From Tannerellaceae bacterium (GTDB lineage Bacteria; Bacteroidota; Bacteroidia; Bacteroidales; Tannerellaceae), in the NCBI GenBank assembly GCA_031288615.1, contig JAITRC010000014.1:1-35265 (forward strand): a stretch of 35,265 bases of DNA, written 5' to 3'. The number at the start of each line of letters is the position of its first letter. Position 1 is the first letter of the stretch. A program made the position numbers and the translations under genes. The notes below the pieces were generated by a model. It ran no database searches. It saw only the letters and a list, made by a program, of their open reading frames with translations, and was not told where the DNA came from. Positions 7,560 to 15,873 of the stretch are shown here, piece after piece.

Positions 7560-9547
7560 GGCAGGGGTGTATAGCGTACAAAGGCTTCAATAGCTTCATA
7601 CGAAGCGAGGCCTAAATCTTTGTAGAGTTCGGCGGTAGCCCGATTACGGTCTTCGGCACGTTGCCAGAATAGCCGTCCATCCTCTCCCAAGTAAGGAGCA
7701 CTTTCATTTTGCGACTGGTGCTTGAGGATGGCATTACGCTTGTGCCTCAATTCTTCGGGGCTAATAGGGACAGCCATTTCGATATGGTCCATTTCCCATT
7801 CGGCCCAAGCGCCGCGATACATCCATACCCTACAGGCTTGCATCCAGTCTTCTTCTTTTACTTGGTCGATGGCAGCCAGTACGGCGTCGAGGCAGACTTT
7901 GTGCGTGCCATGGGGATCGGCAAGGTCTCCGGCCACGAACATCTGGTCGGGCTTGATTCGCTCCAACAGCTCACGTACGATCTGTATATCTTGTTCCGAA
8001 AGCGGATTTTTCTTCACTGTCCCTGTTTCGTAGAAAGGAAGATCAAGGAAAACGATGTGATTGTCATCATGGATACCGGAGTAACGTGCACCATGCTTGG
8101 CTTCTTCCCGCCGGATGGTACCTTTGACGAAAAGCACCTCTCTGCTTTCGGGAGACCCGTCGTCAATCTTTCCGTGCGACAAGTGACGGATAATTTCCTG
8201 TGCCTTATTTTTGAGGGTGTCATCGCTTGGTGTATAAGCGGCACTTATATCATGGAGAAATTCACAGTAACGTATCACTTCTTCGTCCTGTACGGCAATA
8301 TTACCGGATGTTTCGTAGGCTACGTAGACGTCGTGATGCTGGTCGCACAGACGCCGGAAAGTGCCACCCATAGAGATGACGTCGTCATCGGGATGAGGAC
8401 TGAAGATAAGGATTTTCTTTGGGTAAGGGACTGCCCGTTCGGGGCGATTGGAGTCGTCGGCATCCGGTTTGCCTCCCGGCCACCCGGTGATAGTATGCTG
8501 TATATCATTAAAGATTCGGATATTGACATTGTATGCAGAGCCATAGAGGGCCAGCAATTCACCTAAACCGTGCTCGGTATATTCGGTATTGGTCAGTTTG
8601 AGGATTGGCTTTCCTGTCAAATGGCATAGCCAGACGATAGCACGCCGGATCAGCTTGTTATCCCACTCACAACTCGCCACCAGCCAAGGGCGGCTGATTC
8701 GCGTCAGCATGTGTCCCGCCGACAGGTCTATCACCACCTTGGCATCCGGGTGGTGTTGTAAGAAAGAGGATGAAAGCGTATCACTCTCTTTCCCTTCCAC
8801 CGTTTGGGCGATGATATCGGCTTTGTCTTCCCCCCAGGCAATGAGGATCACTTCCCGTGCACTCATCATCGTAGATATCCCCATCGTGATGATTCCCGCA
8901 GGGACACTCTCCACAGAGGGGAAAATGCGTGCCGCTTCATTCCGTGCACTACCTTCCAGGAGCACCAGCCGTGTTCGGGTGTTGGCAGGAGTCCCTGCCC
9001 CGTTGAACATCACGTTGCTATTGCGCCCTACTCCCAGAATCATGCAGTCAATACCCCCTGCTTCCTGTATCCACTGTTCATAACGGCGACAGGAATCAAA
9101 GACATCTTCTTTGGGCATGAACCCGTCGGGAGCAATCACATTTTCATAGGGAATATCTATATGGTCGAAGAATTCTCTCTTTAGGTGGGACAGGTTACCT
9201 GTTCCTTGAACCGTTAACGGGTAGAACTCATACTCTAAAAAGACTTTCACGTGGGCAAAACTCAGCCCTTCTTCCTTATGTAACCGTATGAGTTCCTTAT
9301 ATATCGGAATAGGCGAACGTCCTCCCGACACCGCCAACACAAAACACCCACCTTCTGCCTGGCGCCTACCGATGTTTTTTGCTATCCGGCGGGCGGTATC
9401 TATAGCTCCCCACTTCGCCGTTTCATAGATTTTCGTCGGTATTTTTTCCAGCCGTGTCAGCGTCAAGCGCTCAAACGCGTTTTCCGGATTATAATACTTT
9501 TGGGGTATCCGGGTCAGTGTTATTTGTGAGCTAAGATCATGCCTCAT
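7556..9547 (-). CDS. NagB-like / PIG-L (LmbE) deacetylase fusion protein
   Basis: 663 aa, the Bacteroides-type protein usually labelled glucosamine-6-phosphate deaminase. Residues ~35-280 form a NagB-like sugar-phosphate isomerase fold ([14 protein letters not shown] at ~73-86). Residues ~375-600 form a PIG-L deacetylase domain with the zinc motif SPHPDDD at ~383-389 and DPHGTH further on. The PIG-L part looks intact and probably deacetylates an N-acetyl amino sugar. The NagB part looks catalytically impaired: the region matching the E. coli Asp-x-His...Glu loop reads [14 protein letters not shown], so the positions of Asp141, His143 and Glu148 appear as Asn, Asn and Gly, and FLEYEFYP replaces the usual NMDEY. 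From memory, Bacteroides homologues have also lost the His but keep NEPGS. A non-enzymatic NagB domain is therefore my inference. Confidence 0.85.
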   Translation of the reverse strand: MRHDLSSQITLTRIPQKYYNPENAFERLTLTRLEKIPTKIYETAKWGAIDTARRIAKNIGRRQAEGGCFVLAVSGGRSPIPIYKELIRLHKEEGLSFAHVKVFLEYEFYPLTVQGTGNLSHLKREFFDHIDIPYENVIAPDGFMPKEDVFDSCRRYEQWIQEAGGIDCMILGVGRNSNVMFNGAGTPANTRTRLVLLEGSARNEAARIFPSVESVPAGIITMGISTMMSAREVILIAWGEDKADIIAQTVEGKESDTLSSSFLQHHPDAKVVIDLSAGHMLTRISRPWLVASCEWDNKLIRRAIVWLCHLTGKPILKLTNTEYTEHGLGELLALYGSAYNVNIRIFNDIQHTITGWPGGKPDADDSNRPERAVPYPKKILIFSPHPDDDVISMGGTFRRLCDQHHDVYVAYETSGNIAVQDEEVIRYCEFLHDISAAYTPSDDTLKNKAQEIIRHLSHGKIDDGSPESREVLFVKGTIRREEAKHGARYSGIHDDNHIVFLDLPFYETGTVKKNPLSEQDIQIVRELLERIKPDQMFVAGDLADPHGTHKVCLDAVLAAIDQVKEEDWMQACRVWMYRGAWAEWEMDHIEMAVPISPEELRHKRNAILKHQSQNESAPYLGEDGRLFWQRAEDRNRATAELYKDLGLASYEAIEAFVRYTPLP

Positions 9548-9549
9548 AG

Positions 9550-11187
9550 TTACTTGTCCTGATAAACGAAACGGCGGATGTTACGCTTAGGCGTCTTTTC
9601 GAACTCCGTATCACGAAGCTCAAACCGGTGCACTTTACTGTATGAGGGCACCTGATTGTTCAGGCGGCGGATATTGTCTTCCATGATCCGATTCAACCCC
9701 ACCGTAGTAAGACCTTCTTTTAGCGCACCTTCACGGTCGGGGTGAATCACGGCCGTCATTTTTGTACCAAGCGATACGATGATCGACTCGAGCACGTAGG
9801 GCATGCGGTTGAGGATAGCCTCCAGTTCTTCGGGGTAGATGTTTTGCCCGTTGGAACTCAGGATAAGGGACTTACACCTTCCGCGTATGTAAAGGAACCC
9901 ATCCTTGTCTATCGTTCCGATATCACCCGTTCGCATCCATCCGTCTTCTACCAACACTGGGAGCGTGGCTTCCTCATTCTTGTAATACCCCAGCATTACA
10001 TTATCGCCTCGAACAAGGATTTCACCGGCCTCATGCTGAGGGTCTGGTGATTCTATGGCTATCTCCATTCGGTCTACCACCCGACCCACCGACCCTACCT
10101 TGAAGCTATCCCACTGTTCATAGGTGATCAACGGGCCGCACTCCGTCATCCCGTAACCCACGGTGTAGCGAAATCCCACCTCATGCAGAAAGCTCTCCAC
10201 GTCCCAGCCCAATGCGGCTCCGCCGATGACCATTTCTCCGAATCGTTCTCCGAACACCCGCTCCAACTTTTTCCCTACGCTAGCCAGCACCTTCTTCCTC
10301 AGAAAGGGAATCTGCAACAAGCCTTTGTATGGATACCGTTCCAGTACAGGGAATACGTTTGCACGTACCACCCGCTCTATGATGAGTGGAACGGCCAGTA
10401 TCAGCGCCGGCTTCACTGCCGCAAAGGCTTCAATGACCAGCTGTGTATCGGAGGCGCGCGGCAGGAAATGCACGTGGCACCCCTTATTGACCGAGTTGAG
10501 CACTTCGAAGGCCAAACCATACGTATGTGCCAATGGCAGCATACAAAGCACTTCGTCTCCTGAGTGGATAAACGGAAGTTTGTCGTATGCGAACTGCGTA
10601 TTGCTCCACAGGCTTCGGTAGGGCAGCATCACCCCTTTGGAGAATCCCGTTGTGCCGGAGGTGTAGTTCAATACCGCCAATTCATTCCGGCTCTCTCGGT
10701 GGAAATGTATATCGTTTGCTGTAAACCCTTGAGGAAACTTTGCTTGAAAGTGTTCATCTACTGTGGCGTGTAGCGAATCATCATCTAGCGAAACGACCAG
10801 CTTCACTTTCGGAATACTGTCGGACGACAGCATCTCCCAATTGTGTTTCCCTACGAACAGGGCACTTGTCTCCGAGTGGTTGATGATATAGTGGATATTC
10901 TCCACACTGAACTCGTTCAGGATTGGCACCGCCACCGCACCATAGCTCAGTATACCGAAAAAGGTGACAGCCCATGCTGTGGAATTGCTTCCCACTATAG
11001 CTATCCTGTCACCTTTTTGGATTCCTGCTTTTTCCAACAGAATATGCAACCGGGCTATTCTTTCCGCCAAGTCACGGTAGTAGATCGTGCTACCTTGGTA
11101 ATCGCTGAATACCGGCAACTCCCAATGCGCCCGGATACTCTCTTCTATCAGGCCGAGAAAACGGCCTTCTCCTCTCTCTTCATGCAT
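9550..11187 (-). CDS. AMP-dependent acyl ligase (long-chain fatty-acid CoA ligase-like)
   Basis: Adenylate-forming enzyme, 545 aa from the ATG at 11187 (MHEERGEG); an in-frame TTG at 11196 directly after the upstream stop is a less likely start. Motifs are in order: the P-loop YTSGTTGFSKGVMLP (residue ~175), VIGGAALGWDVESFLHEVG, the adenine-site YGMTECGPLI, the hinge WMRTGDIGTIDKDGFLYIRGR, NIYPEELEAIL, and the C-terminal lysine motif EKTPKRNIRRF. It would activate a fatty or related acid as the acyl-adenylate and pass it to CoA; the substrate cannot be told from the sequence. The C69 peptidase gene ends one codon or so upstream, and the NagB-like gene starts 2 bp downstream, so it belongs to the same transcript. 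Confidence 0.88.
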   Translation of the reverse strand: MHEERGEGRFLGLIEESIRAHWELPVFSDYQGSTIYYRDLAERIARLHILLEKAGIQKGDRIAIVGSNSTAWAVTFFGILSYGAVAVPILNEFSVENIHYIINHSETSALFVGKHNWEMLSSDSIPKVKLVVSLDDDSLHATVDEHFQAKFPQGFTANDIHFHRESRNELAVLNYTSGTTGFSKGVMLPYRSLWSNTQFAYDKLPFIHSGDEVLCMLPLAHTYGLAFEVLNSVNKGCHVHFLPRASDTQLVIEAFAAVKPALILAVPLIIERVVRANVFPVLERYPYKGLLQIPFLRKKVLASVGKKLERVFGERFGEMVIGGAALGWDVESFLHEVGFRYTVGYGMTECGPLITYEQWDSFKVGSVGRVVDRMEIAIESPDPQHEAGEILVRGDNVMLGYYKNEEATLPVLVEDGWMRTGDIGTIDKDGFLYIRGRCKSLILSSNGQNIYPEELEAILNRMPYVLESIIVSLGTKMTAVIHPDREGALKEGLTTVGLNRIMEDNIRRLNNQVPSYSKVHRFELRDTEFEKTPKRNIRRFVYQDK

Positions 11188-11196
11188 AGGCACCAA

Positions 11197-12840
11197 TTAG
11201 TCGGTCACTTTTAGCCGCTCTCCGGCTGAACGGACGATATTCCGGTAGTAGGTCTCGTCATAGCCCGGAAATTCAGGATACACCGCTCGACCATATGGAT
11301 TCCGAACAAAACCCCCGCCATTCTCTTTTTTTACATTACCATCGATATATTTTACAAGCAGGTATTCACCCAATTCCTTCCACCGGGCTGTAGCTTCTTT
11401 GGCTGTCGACACACTATACCACGTCAGAAACTCCACCGCTCGCAACGGGTCTTCCGCATGGAGCGCAACAGCTGCACCTTCAATAGCCGGTAGCGTCTGT
11501 TCATAGCCATCCTCAAGCTCTTCCTGCACCTTACGGATATCTTGTATCATGTAGCTATACTTGTGGTAGGCCATGTTTGCCACCCAGTTATGTATCCAAA
11601 AGGCCGATGTCCATGAAAACGTCAGCATATCTCCATTCCCTTGCCTGTAACATTCCGGTACCGTTTGCAAGCAACAATACATAGGTGTAAACACCGTCAT
11701 ATCGGCGTCGTCGGTGCCGAACCACAGGATCCCACCAATCTCGTCGGGTAGCCAGCTACGTAATTGGGGTACAATCACGAACCCCGACTGCTGTGTCGCG
11801 ATAGCACGTTCATGTAGATACGTTACACTATCTACCGTGAAGTGCATCGGGCGCCACCGGTAGGGCACCTTATACGGCCCCATCCCTTCATCATGCACCA
11901 TATCAAGCTCCGTATCCTCAAAATGGTCCCGCATTGCCGCCTGCACATCCCGCACACTCACCAGCCTGTCCGGCTTGATATACAAGGGCATCGGCTCTTT
12001 CGACGGGTCGCCTTTTATAAAGTCCACATAGCGATCCATTGTCTTGTCGTATTTCCGCAGGAATGACCACACTCTCGCTTCGCACGCACGAAGGCCGCTA
12101 AAGTCATACGGATTATACGCCTCCGCGAAGCTGAAGTCCTCATCTTTCCCCTCGAAGTACCCCTTCTCCCGGGCTAACGACACCACCTCCTCCTCATACC
12201 GGCAATTCTCCTTGTCCCCAAACGGTATCTTCCTGATTCGAGCCTGATTCGCATGTGCTGAAATGCAGTCGTCTGGGATTCGGATTGCCACCCACACCGC
12301 CCCTTTTCGACCCACTCCTTTCCCGATCATCTCCATCATCCACACCTCATGCTTGTCCGCAATCGAAAACGTCTCTCCTGAACTATAATAGCCGTACTCT
12401 CTTACAAGACTGGTCATCACTTCTATAGCTTCACGTGCCGTCCGGGATCGCTGCAACGCAATGTATATCAAGCTTCCGTAATCTATACCGCCTGTGCTAT
12501 CTTCCAATTCCCTACGCCCGCCCCACGTACTTTCCGTGATCGCCACCTGGTGCTCATTCATATTCCCTATCACCCCGTATGTCTCCCGCACTTGCGGAAT
12601 AAACCCCAGTGGCTTCCCCGTGTCCCATTCTTTGATTTCCAACAACGTGCCTTCTGGCCACTGTGCCGACGGCCATTGGTACAGCTCCCCGTATAATGTG
12701 TGCGAGTCCGCCGAATAACTGATCATCACCGAACCATCCACCGATGCCTTTTTTCCCACCAACAGCCCCGTACACGCTACACTTCCCACCGTATGCAACG
12801 CCAACACTGCCGCCATTCCTCCGCTCACCCTACCCACCAT
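11197..12840 (-). CDS. C69 family dipeptidase (secreted)
   Basis: 547-aa N-terminal nucleophile hydrolase of peptidase family C69. A hydrophobic leader (GGMAAVLALHTVGSVA) ends just before CTGLLVGKKASVDGS at residue ~23, where Cys is the conserved nucleophile exposed after processing. Further family motifs are GVIGNMNEHQVAITESTWGGRREL and EVWMMEMIGKG. Such enzymes cut dipeptides in the periplasm or at the cell surface. It is the first gene of the long leftward run and has its own TAnnTTTG promoter about 30 bp upstream. The C-terminus (RLKVTD) is followed immediately by the acyl ligase. The start could be the GTG/ATG pair near 12840 or the ATG eight codons later (12816). Confidence 0.88.
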   Translation of the reverse strand: MVGRVSGGMAAVLALHTVGSVACTGLLVGKKASVDGSVMISYSADSHTLYGELYQWPSAQWPEGTLLEIKEWDTGKPLGFIPQVRETYGVIGNMNEHQVAITESTWGGRRELEDSTGGIDYGSLIYIALQRSRTAREAIEVMTSLVREYGYYSSGETFSIADKHEVWMMEMIGKGVGRKGAVWVAIRIPDDCISAHANQARIRKIPFGDKENCRYEEEVVSLAREKGYFEGKDEDFSFAEAYNPYDFSGLRACEARVWSFLRKYDKTMDRYVDFIKGDPSKEPMPLYIKPDRLVSVRDVQAAMRDHFEDTELDMVHDEGMGPYKVPYRWRPMHFTVDSVTYLHERAIATQQSGFVIVPQLRSWLPDEIGGILWFGTDDADMTVFTPMYCCLQTVPECYRQGNGDMLTFSWTSAFWIHNWVANMAYHKYSYMIQDIRKVQEELEDGYEQTLPAIEGAAVALHAEDPLRAVEFLTWYSVSTAKEATARWKELGEYLLVKYIDGNVKKENGGGFVRNPYGRAVYPEFPGYDETYYRNIVRSAGERLKVTD

Positions 12841-12871
12841 ACACCCCTACTGTTTTGTTTTTGTGTGTCGA

Positions 12872-12879
12872 CAAAGGTA
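12872..12879 (-). promoter_or_regulatory. Promoter of the leftward peptidase-to-yidD run, -7 element
   Basis: The minus strand reads TACCTTTG. It predicts a start near 12865 and a leader of about 25 nt to the peptidase start. It is divergent from, and 19 bp away from, the carbonic anhydrase promoter. Confidence 0.65.
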
Positions 12880-12898
12880 CAAATTCCCCCGATATGAG

Positions 12899-12906
12899 TA
12901 CTTTTG
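12899..12906 (+). promoter_or_regulatory. Promoter of carbonic anhydrase-recJ, -7 element
   Basis: TACTTTTG on the plus strand matches TAnnTTTG. The predicted start near 12913 leaves about 27 nt of leader before the ATG at 12940, which supports that ATG over the earlier in-frame ATG at 12904, which lies inside the promoter element. Confidence 0.65.
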
Positions 12907-12939
12907 CACCCTAATTACATTGTATGGCAATCAGGATTC

Positions 12940-13476
12940 ATGGCGATTATTAAATCTATCAGAGGCTTCACTCCCCTTATTGGACGGGATACTTTCTTGG
13001 CTGACAATGCCGTCGTCATCGGAGATGTCGTCATTGGATCCGAGTGCAGTCTCTGGTTCGGTGCTGTCGTGCGGGGCGACGTCAATGCCATCCGCATTGG
13101 TGACGGTGTCAATATTCAGGATGGCGCCGTCCTGCATACTTTGTATGAAAAATCCGTCATTCAGATCGGTAATGAAGTCTCTATTGGACATAACGTCACC
13201 ATCCACGGCGCAACCATCAAGCACGGTGCCCTTATTGGTATGGGCGCTGTCGTCCTTGATGGTGCTGTCATCGGTGAGGGGGCTATTGTCGCTGCCGGTG
13301 CCGTTGTCCTTGCCGGTACACTTGTCGAGGACGGATCTATTTATGCCGGAGTTCCTGCACGTTTTGTCAAGCAGGTGCACCCCCAGCAGGCGCAAGATAT
13401 CAACCGGAAGATCGCTCGCAATTACCGGTTGTATGCGTCTTGGTACGAGGAAAACAACACAAAAATAAATGAATAA
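12940..13476 (+). CDS. Gamma carbonic anhydrase family protein
   Basis: 178-aa left-handed beta-helix protein built of hexapeptide repeats (VVIGDVVIGSECSLWFGAVVRGD, then IGDGVNIQDGAVLH). The metal-binding histidines of the gamma class are in place: VLHT, VSIGHNVTIHG. These proteins form trimers with zinc or iron at subunit interfaces; some hydrate CO2 and others are acyltransferase-like relatives with unproven activity. The ATG at 12940 was chosen because the promoter excludes the earlier start. The stop overlaps recJ by 8 bp, so the two are co-transcribed. Confidence 0.92.
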   Translation: MAIIKSIRGFTPLIGRDTFLADNAVVIGDVVIGSECSLWFGAVVRGDVNAIRIGDGVNIQDGAVLHTLYEKSVIQIGNEVSIGHNVTIHGATIKHGALIGMGAVVLDGAVIGEGAIVAAGAVVLAGTLVEDGSIYAGVPARFVKQVHPQQAQDINRKIARNYRLYASWYEENNTKINE

Positions 13477-15196
13477 CGAATGGTTTTTACGGCCCCGTAC
13501 ACATGAACAGATTAAAGGGAGCAAGATTGCCGAAGACTTGGACCTGCACCTTGTAGTTGCCAACCTCTTAGTGCAGCGGGGCATTGCCTCGACTCAGGAG
13601 GCCAGGGCCTTCATGTGGCCTTCTTTGGATCAGCTCTATGACCCCTTTGTCATGGACAATATGCTGGACGCCGTCAACCGGCTTAACCAAGCTTTGGAGC
13701 GACGTGAGAAAATCCTTATTTATGGGGATTACGATGCCGATGGCATCACCGCCGTTGCGCTCGTTTACAAGTGCTTACGACGATACACCTCCGCCCTCGA
13801 TTATTATATCCCCGACCGCTACGACGAAGGCTCCGGTTTCTCTTTTCAAGGCGCTCAGTATGCCATAGACAACAACTATTCCCTTGTCATCGCGCTCGAC
13901 TGCGGTGTGAAGTCGATTGAGCAGATTGCCTTCGCCAAAGAGCACGGTGTAGATGTCATTGTCTGCGATCACCACCGCCCTGACAACACCATCCCCCCTG
14001 CCGTGGCTATCCTCGACACCAAATGCCCCGGCTCCTCCTATCCCTTTGACCACCTCTGCGGTTGCGGTGTCGCTTTTAAGTTTATGCAAGGATTCTTGCA
14101 ACATAACGGTTTACCTCTTTCCGCTATTGAAGACCTTCTTGACCTTGTCGCTGTCAGTATTGCTGCAGACATTGTCCCTATCATCGGCGAAAACCGTATC
14201 CTCGCCCACCGTGGCTTGCAACAGATCAACCACACACCAAGCCCTGGCATCAAAGGCATCATGGATATTTGTGGACTCAGGGATAAGAAAAATGTCTCCG
14301 CCGGTGACTTGATTTTCAAAATCGGGCCTCTCCTGAATGCCTCCGGACGCATGGAGAACGGCAAAGAATCCGTCGCTCTACTACTCCTTTCCGACAGGGA
14401 TGAGGTCATCGAAAAAAGCAAGGAGCTCAACCGTTATAATGATGAACGCCGCGAGGTGGACCGGCAGACCACCGAAGAGGCGCATGCCGCCATCCTTGCT
14501 CAAGGACTTGACAAGCACAAGGCCATCATTGTCTTCAACCCCAATTTTCATAAGGGCGTCATTGGTATCGTCGCCTCACGCTTGTCCGAATTCTACCATC
14601 GACCTGCCATTGTTCTTACTCAGTCCGCTGAGTTTGTCACCGGGTCGGCCAGGTCTCACGACTTTTTCGACGTCTATCGCGTGGTCGAGGAGTGTCGTGA
14701 TTTGGTTGAAAACTTCGGCGGACATCCTTATGCCGTCGGCTTATCTCTACGTCCGGAGAATTTGCCCGCTTTCACACAGCGTTTCTTAGCCATTGTCAAT
14801 GCTCAGGATTTTGTCATTGCACCTCGGATCTCTATTGATGCACCCTTACCTTTGTGCCAGGTCACCCCCAAGTTGCTTGCTGACCTCAAGCGACTCAGTC
14901 CTTTTGGCCAGGAGAACCAAGTCCCGATTTTTTACACCCTCAACGTCCGTGATGTCGGTAAGTGTCGCCTTGTGGGCAAGGACAATGAGCATTTACGCTT
15001 TGATGTCATTGATGACACCTCCGATACACCCGTCAATGCTATCGCCTTCAACATGGCCCAATATTTTGAGCTTGTCGCTTCCAAGGAGCCTTTCCATATC
15101 TGCTACACCGTCGAAGAGTTCGGCTTCCGTTCCTCCGGCATCCAGCTCCTAATCAAGGACATCCGCACCTCCGACCCCTTCGTGACGCCCCCCTGA
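13469..15196 (+). CDS. recJ: Single-stranded-DNA-specific exonuclease RecJ
   Basis: 5'-3' exonuclease acting on single-stranded DNA in recombination and mismatch repair, 575 aa, the usual length. The DHH-family metal motifs are present: ILIYGDYDADGITA (residue ~80), LVIALDCGVKS, VIVCDHHRP, and KIGPLLNASGRMENG. The DHHA1 region follows (FHKGVIGIVASRLSE, TGSARS, FGGHPYAVGLSL), and the C-terminal OB-fold (LSPFGQENQVPIF) is complete. It is translationally coupled to the carbonic anhydrase gene (8-bp overlap) and ends facing the small lipoprotein gene across a hairpin. Confidence 0.97.
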   Translation: MNNEWFLRPRTHEQIKGSKIAEDLDLHLVVANLLVQRGIASTQEARAFMWPSLDQLYDPFVMDNMLDAVNRLNQALERREKILIYGDYDADGITAVALVYKCLRRYTSALDYYIPDRYDEGSGFSFQGAQYAIDNNYSLVIALDCGVKSIEQIAFAKEHGVDVIVCDHHRPDNTIPPAVAILDTKCPGSSYPFDHLCGCGVAFKFMQGFLQHNGLPLSAIEDLLDLVAVSIAADIVPIIGENRILAHRGLQQINHTPSPGIKGIMDICGLRDKKNVSAGDLIFKIGPLLNASGRMENGKESVALLLLSDRDEVIEKSKELNRYNDERREVDRQTTEEAHAAILAQGLDKHKAIIVFNPNFHKGVIGIVASRLSEFYHRPAIVLTQSAEFVTGSARSHDFFDVYRVVEECRDLVENFGGHPYAVGLSLRPENLPAFTQRFLAIVNAQDFVIAPRISIDAPLPLCQVTPKLLADLKRLSPFGQENQVPIFYTLNVRDVGKCRLVGKDNEHLRFDVIDDTSDTPVNAIAFNMAQYFELVASKEPFHICYTVEEFGFRSSGIQLLIKDIRTSDPFVTPP

Positions 15197-15202
15197 AAAG
15201 CT

Positions 15203-15235
15203 CATACAGACCACTGCTACATTGTGGCCTGTATG
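15203..15235. terminator. Bidirectional hairpin between recJ and the small lipoprotein gene
   Basis: CATACAGACCAC (15203-15214) pairs with GTGGCCTGTATG (15224-15235) with one A-C mismatch and a 9-nt loop. It lies in the 55 bp between two converging genes. T-runs on either side are short, so termination strength is uncertain. Confidence 0.65.
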
Positions 15236-15251
15236 AACATAAACAGGTTAC

Positions 15252-15611
15252 TTATTGCTTGTCACCATTCTTATCAAAGAAACCCTTGAACTTAAACGTA
15301 CCATCTTCTTCAATAGTACCCTTCACATAAAGGTCACCTTCTGTAGGCTTGATAGACCATGCACCGTCCGCTACAGCGTAGGTACCCTTGTAGCTGGAAC
15401 TTGGTTTAACATTGCTTGAGAAAGATACAGTACCGTCTTCAGATATTACGTATGTATTTACGTAATCTACTTCATCCTCAGTATAGATACACTTCCAGGT
15501 ACCAACAAGTTCCGCAGGTACTACTGCAGCTGCAGGCTTTTCCTCATCCTTGTCACAAGCTGCGAACAGCGTGCAGACTAACATAAGACTTAAAAACTTT
15601 AATACTTTCAT
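15252..15611 (-). CDS. Small lipocalin-like lipoprotein
   Basis: 119 aa. The signal peptide MKVLKFLSLMLVCTLFAAC ends in a lipobox, so Cys19 would be lipidated. The following residues DKDEEK are acidic, like a Bacteroidetes surface-export signal, which suggests display on the outside of the outer membrane. The rest (ELVGTWKCIYTEDE, DGTVSFSS, YKGTYAVADGAWSI, EEDGTFKFKG) has the alternating strand pattern of lipocalin-like or DUF-type beta-barrel lipoproteins. It has a consensus promoter, a leader of about 140 nt and an A-rich translation start, and its base composition lacks the strong C bias of its neighbours; high expression is one explanation. The exact function is unknown. The start at 15611 was chosen over an in-frame ATG 11 codons upstream because it begins the signal peptide. 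Confidence 0.8.
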   Translation of the reverse strand: MKVLKFLSLMLVCTLFAACDKDEEKPAAAVVPAELVGTWKCIYTEDEVDYVNTYVISEDGTVSFSSNVKPSSSYKGTYAVADGAWSIKPTEGDLYVKGTIEEDGTFKFKGFFDKNGDKQ

Positions 15612-15630
15612 TTTTGTTTGTTTGTTTGTT
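15612..15630 (-). repeat. (AAAC)n tetranucleotide repeat at the lipoprotein start
   Basis: The minus strand reads AACAAACAAACAAACAAAA directly before the ATG, about four AAAC units. An A-rich leader is normal for Bacteroidetes translation starts; the regular tandem form could slip and alter spacing. Confidence 0.6.
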
Positions 15631-15756
15631 ATACACTTAACCACTTTTCCTCGTCATGCCGGATCCGAGACATACCCCATACACCTGTTTGTAGCACCCA
15701 GTTGCAAAAGGCTGTCCCGAATCCTTTGACCTTCTCACGAGGGGGAGAAGGACGTG

Positions 15757-15785
15757 CAAAGGTAGGAAAGAAATGGAACAAACAA
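15757..15785 (-). promoter_or_regulatory. Consensus promoter of the small lipoprotein gene
   Basis: The minus strand has TACCTTTG (15757-15764) and, 18 bp upstream, a -33 TTG (15783-15785, within TCTTGTTTG). Transcription would start near 15750, giving a leader of about 140 nt. The leader contains a CCTTCTC/GAGAAGG hairpin (~15726-15749). I do not recognise a known riboswitch in it. Confidence 0.7.
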
Positions 15786-15814
15786 GAAAATTCAAAAAAA
15801 ACCACCCTTTTTTA

Positions 15815-15823
15815 CCCCCCCCC
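15815..15823 (+). repeat. C9 homopolymer tract
   Basis: Nine consecutive C downstream of the susD stop and upstream of the lipoprotein promoter. No reading frame crosses it. Confidence 0.8.
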
Positions 15824-15873
15824 AACCTTATCTCCCTCTCTATCACATACTTAATGTGTCGTTACGACGCCGC

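Noticed and set aside
7709..8566. 285-codon plus-strand open frame
   Set aside because: It lies wholly antisense to the NagB/PIG-L gene, has no promoter or recognisable domain, and the minus-strand gene is clear.
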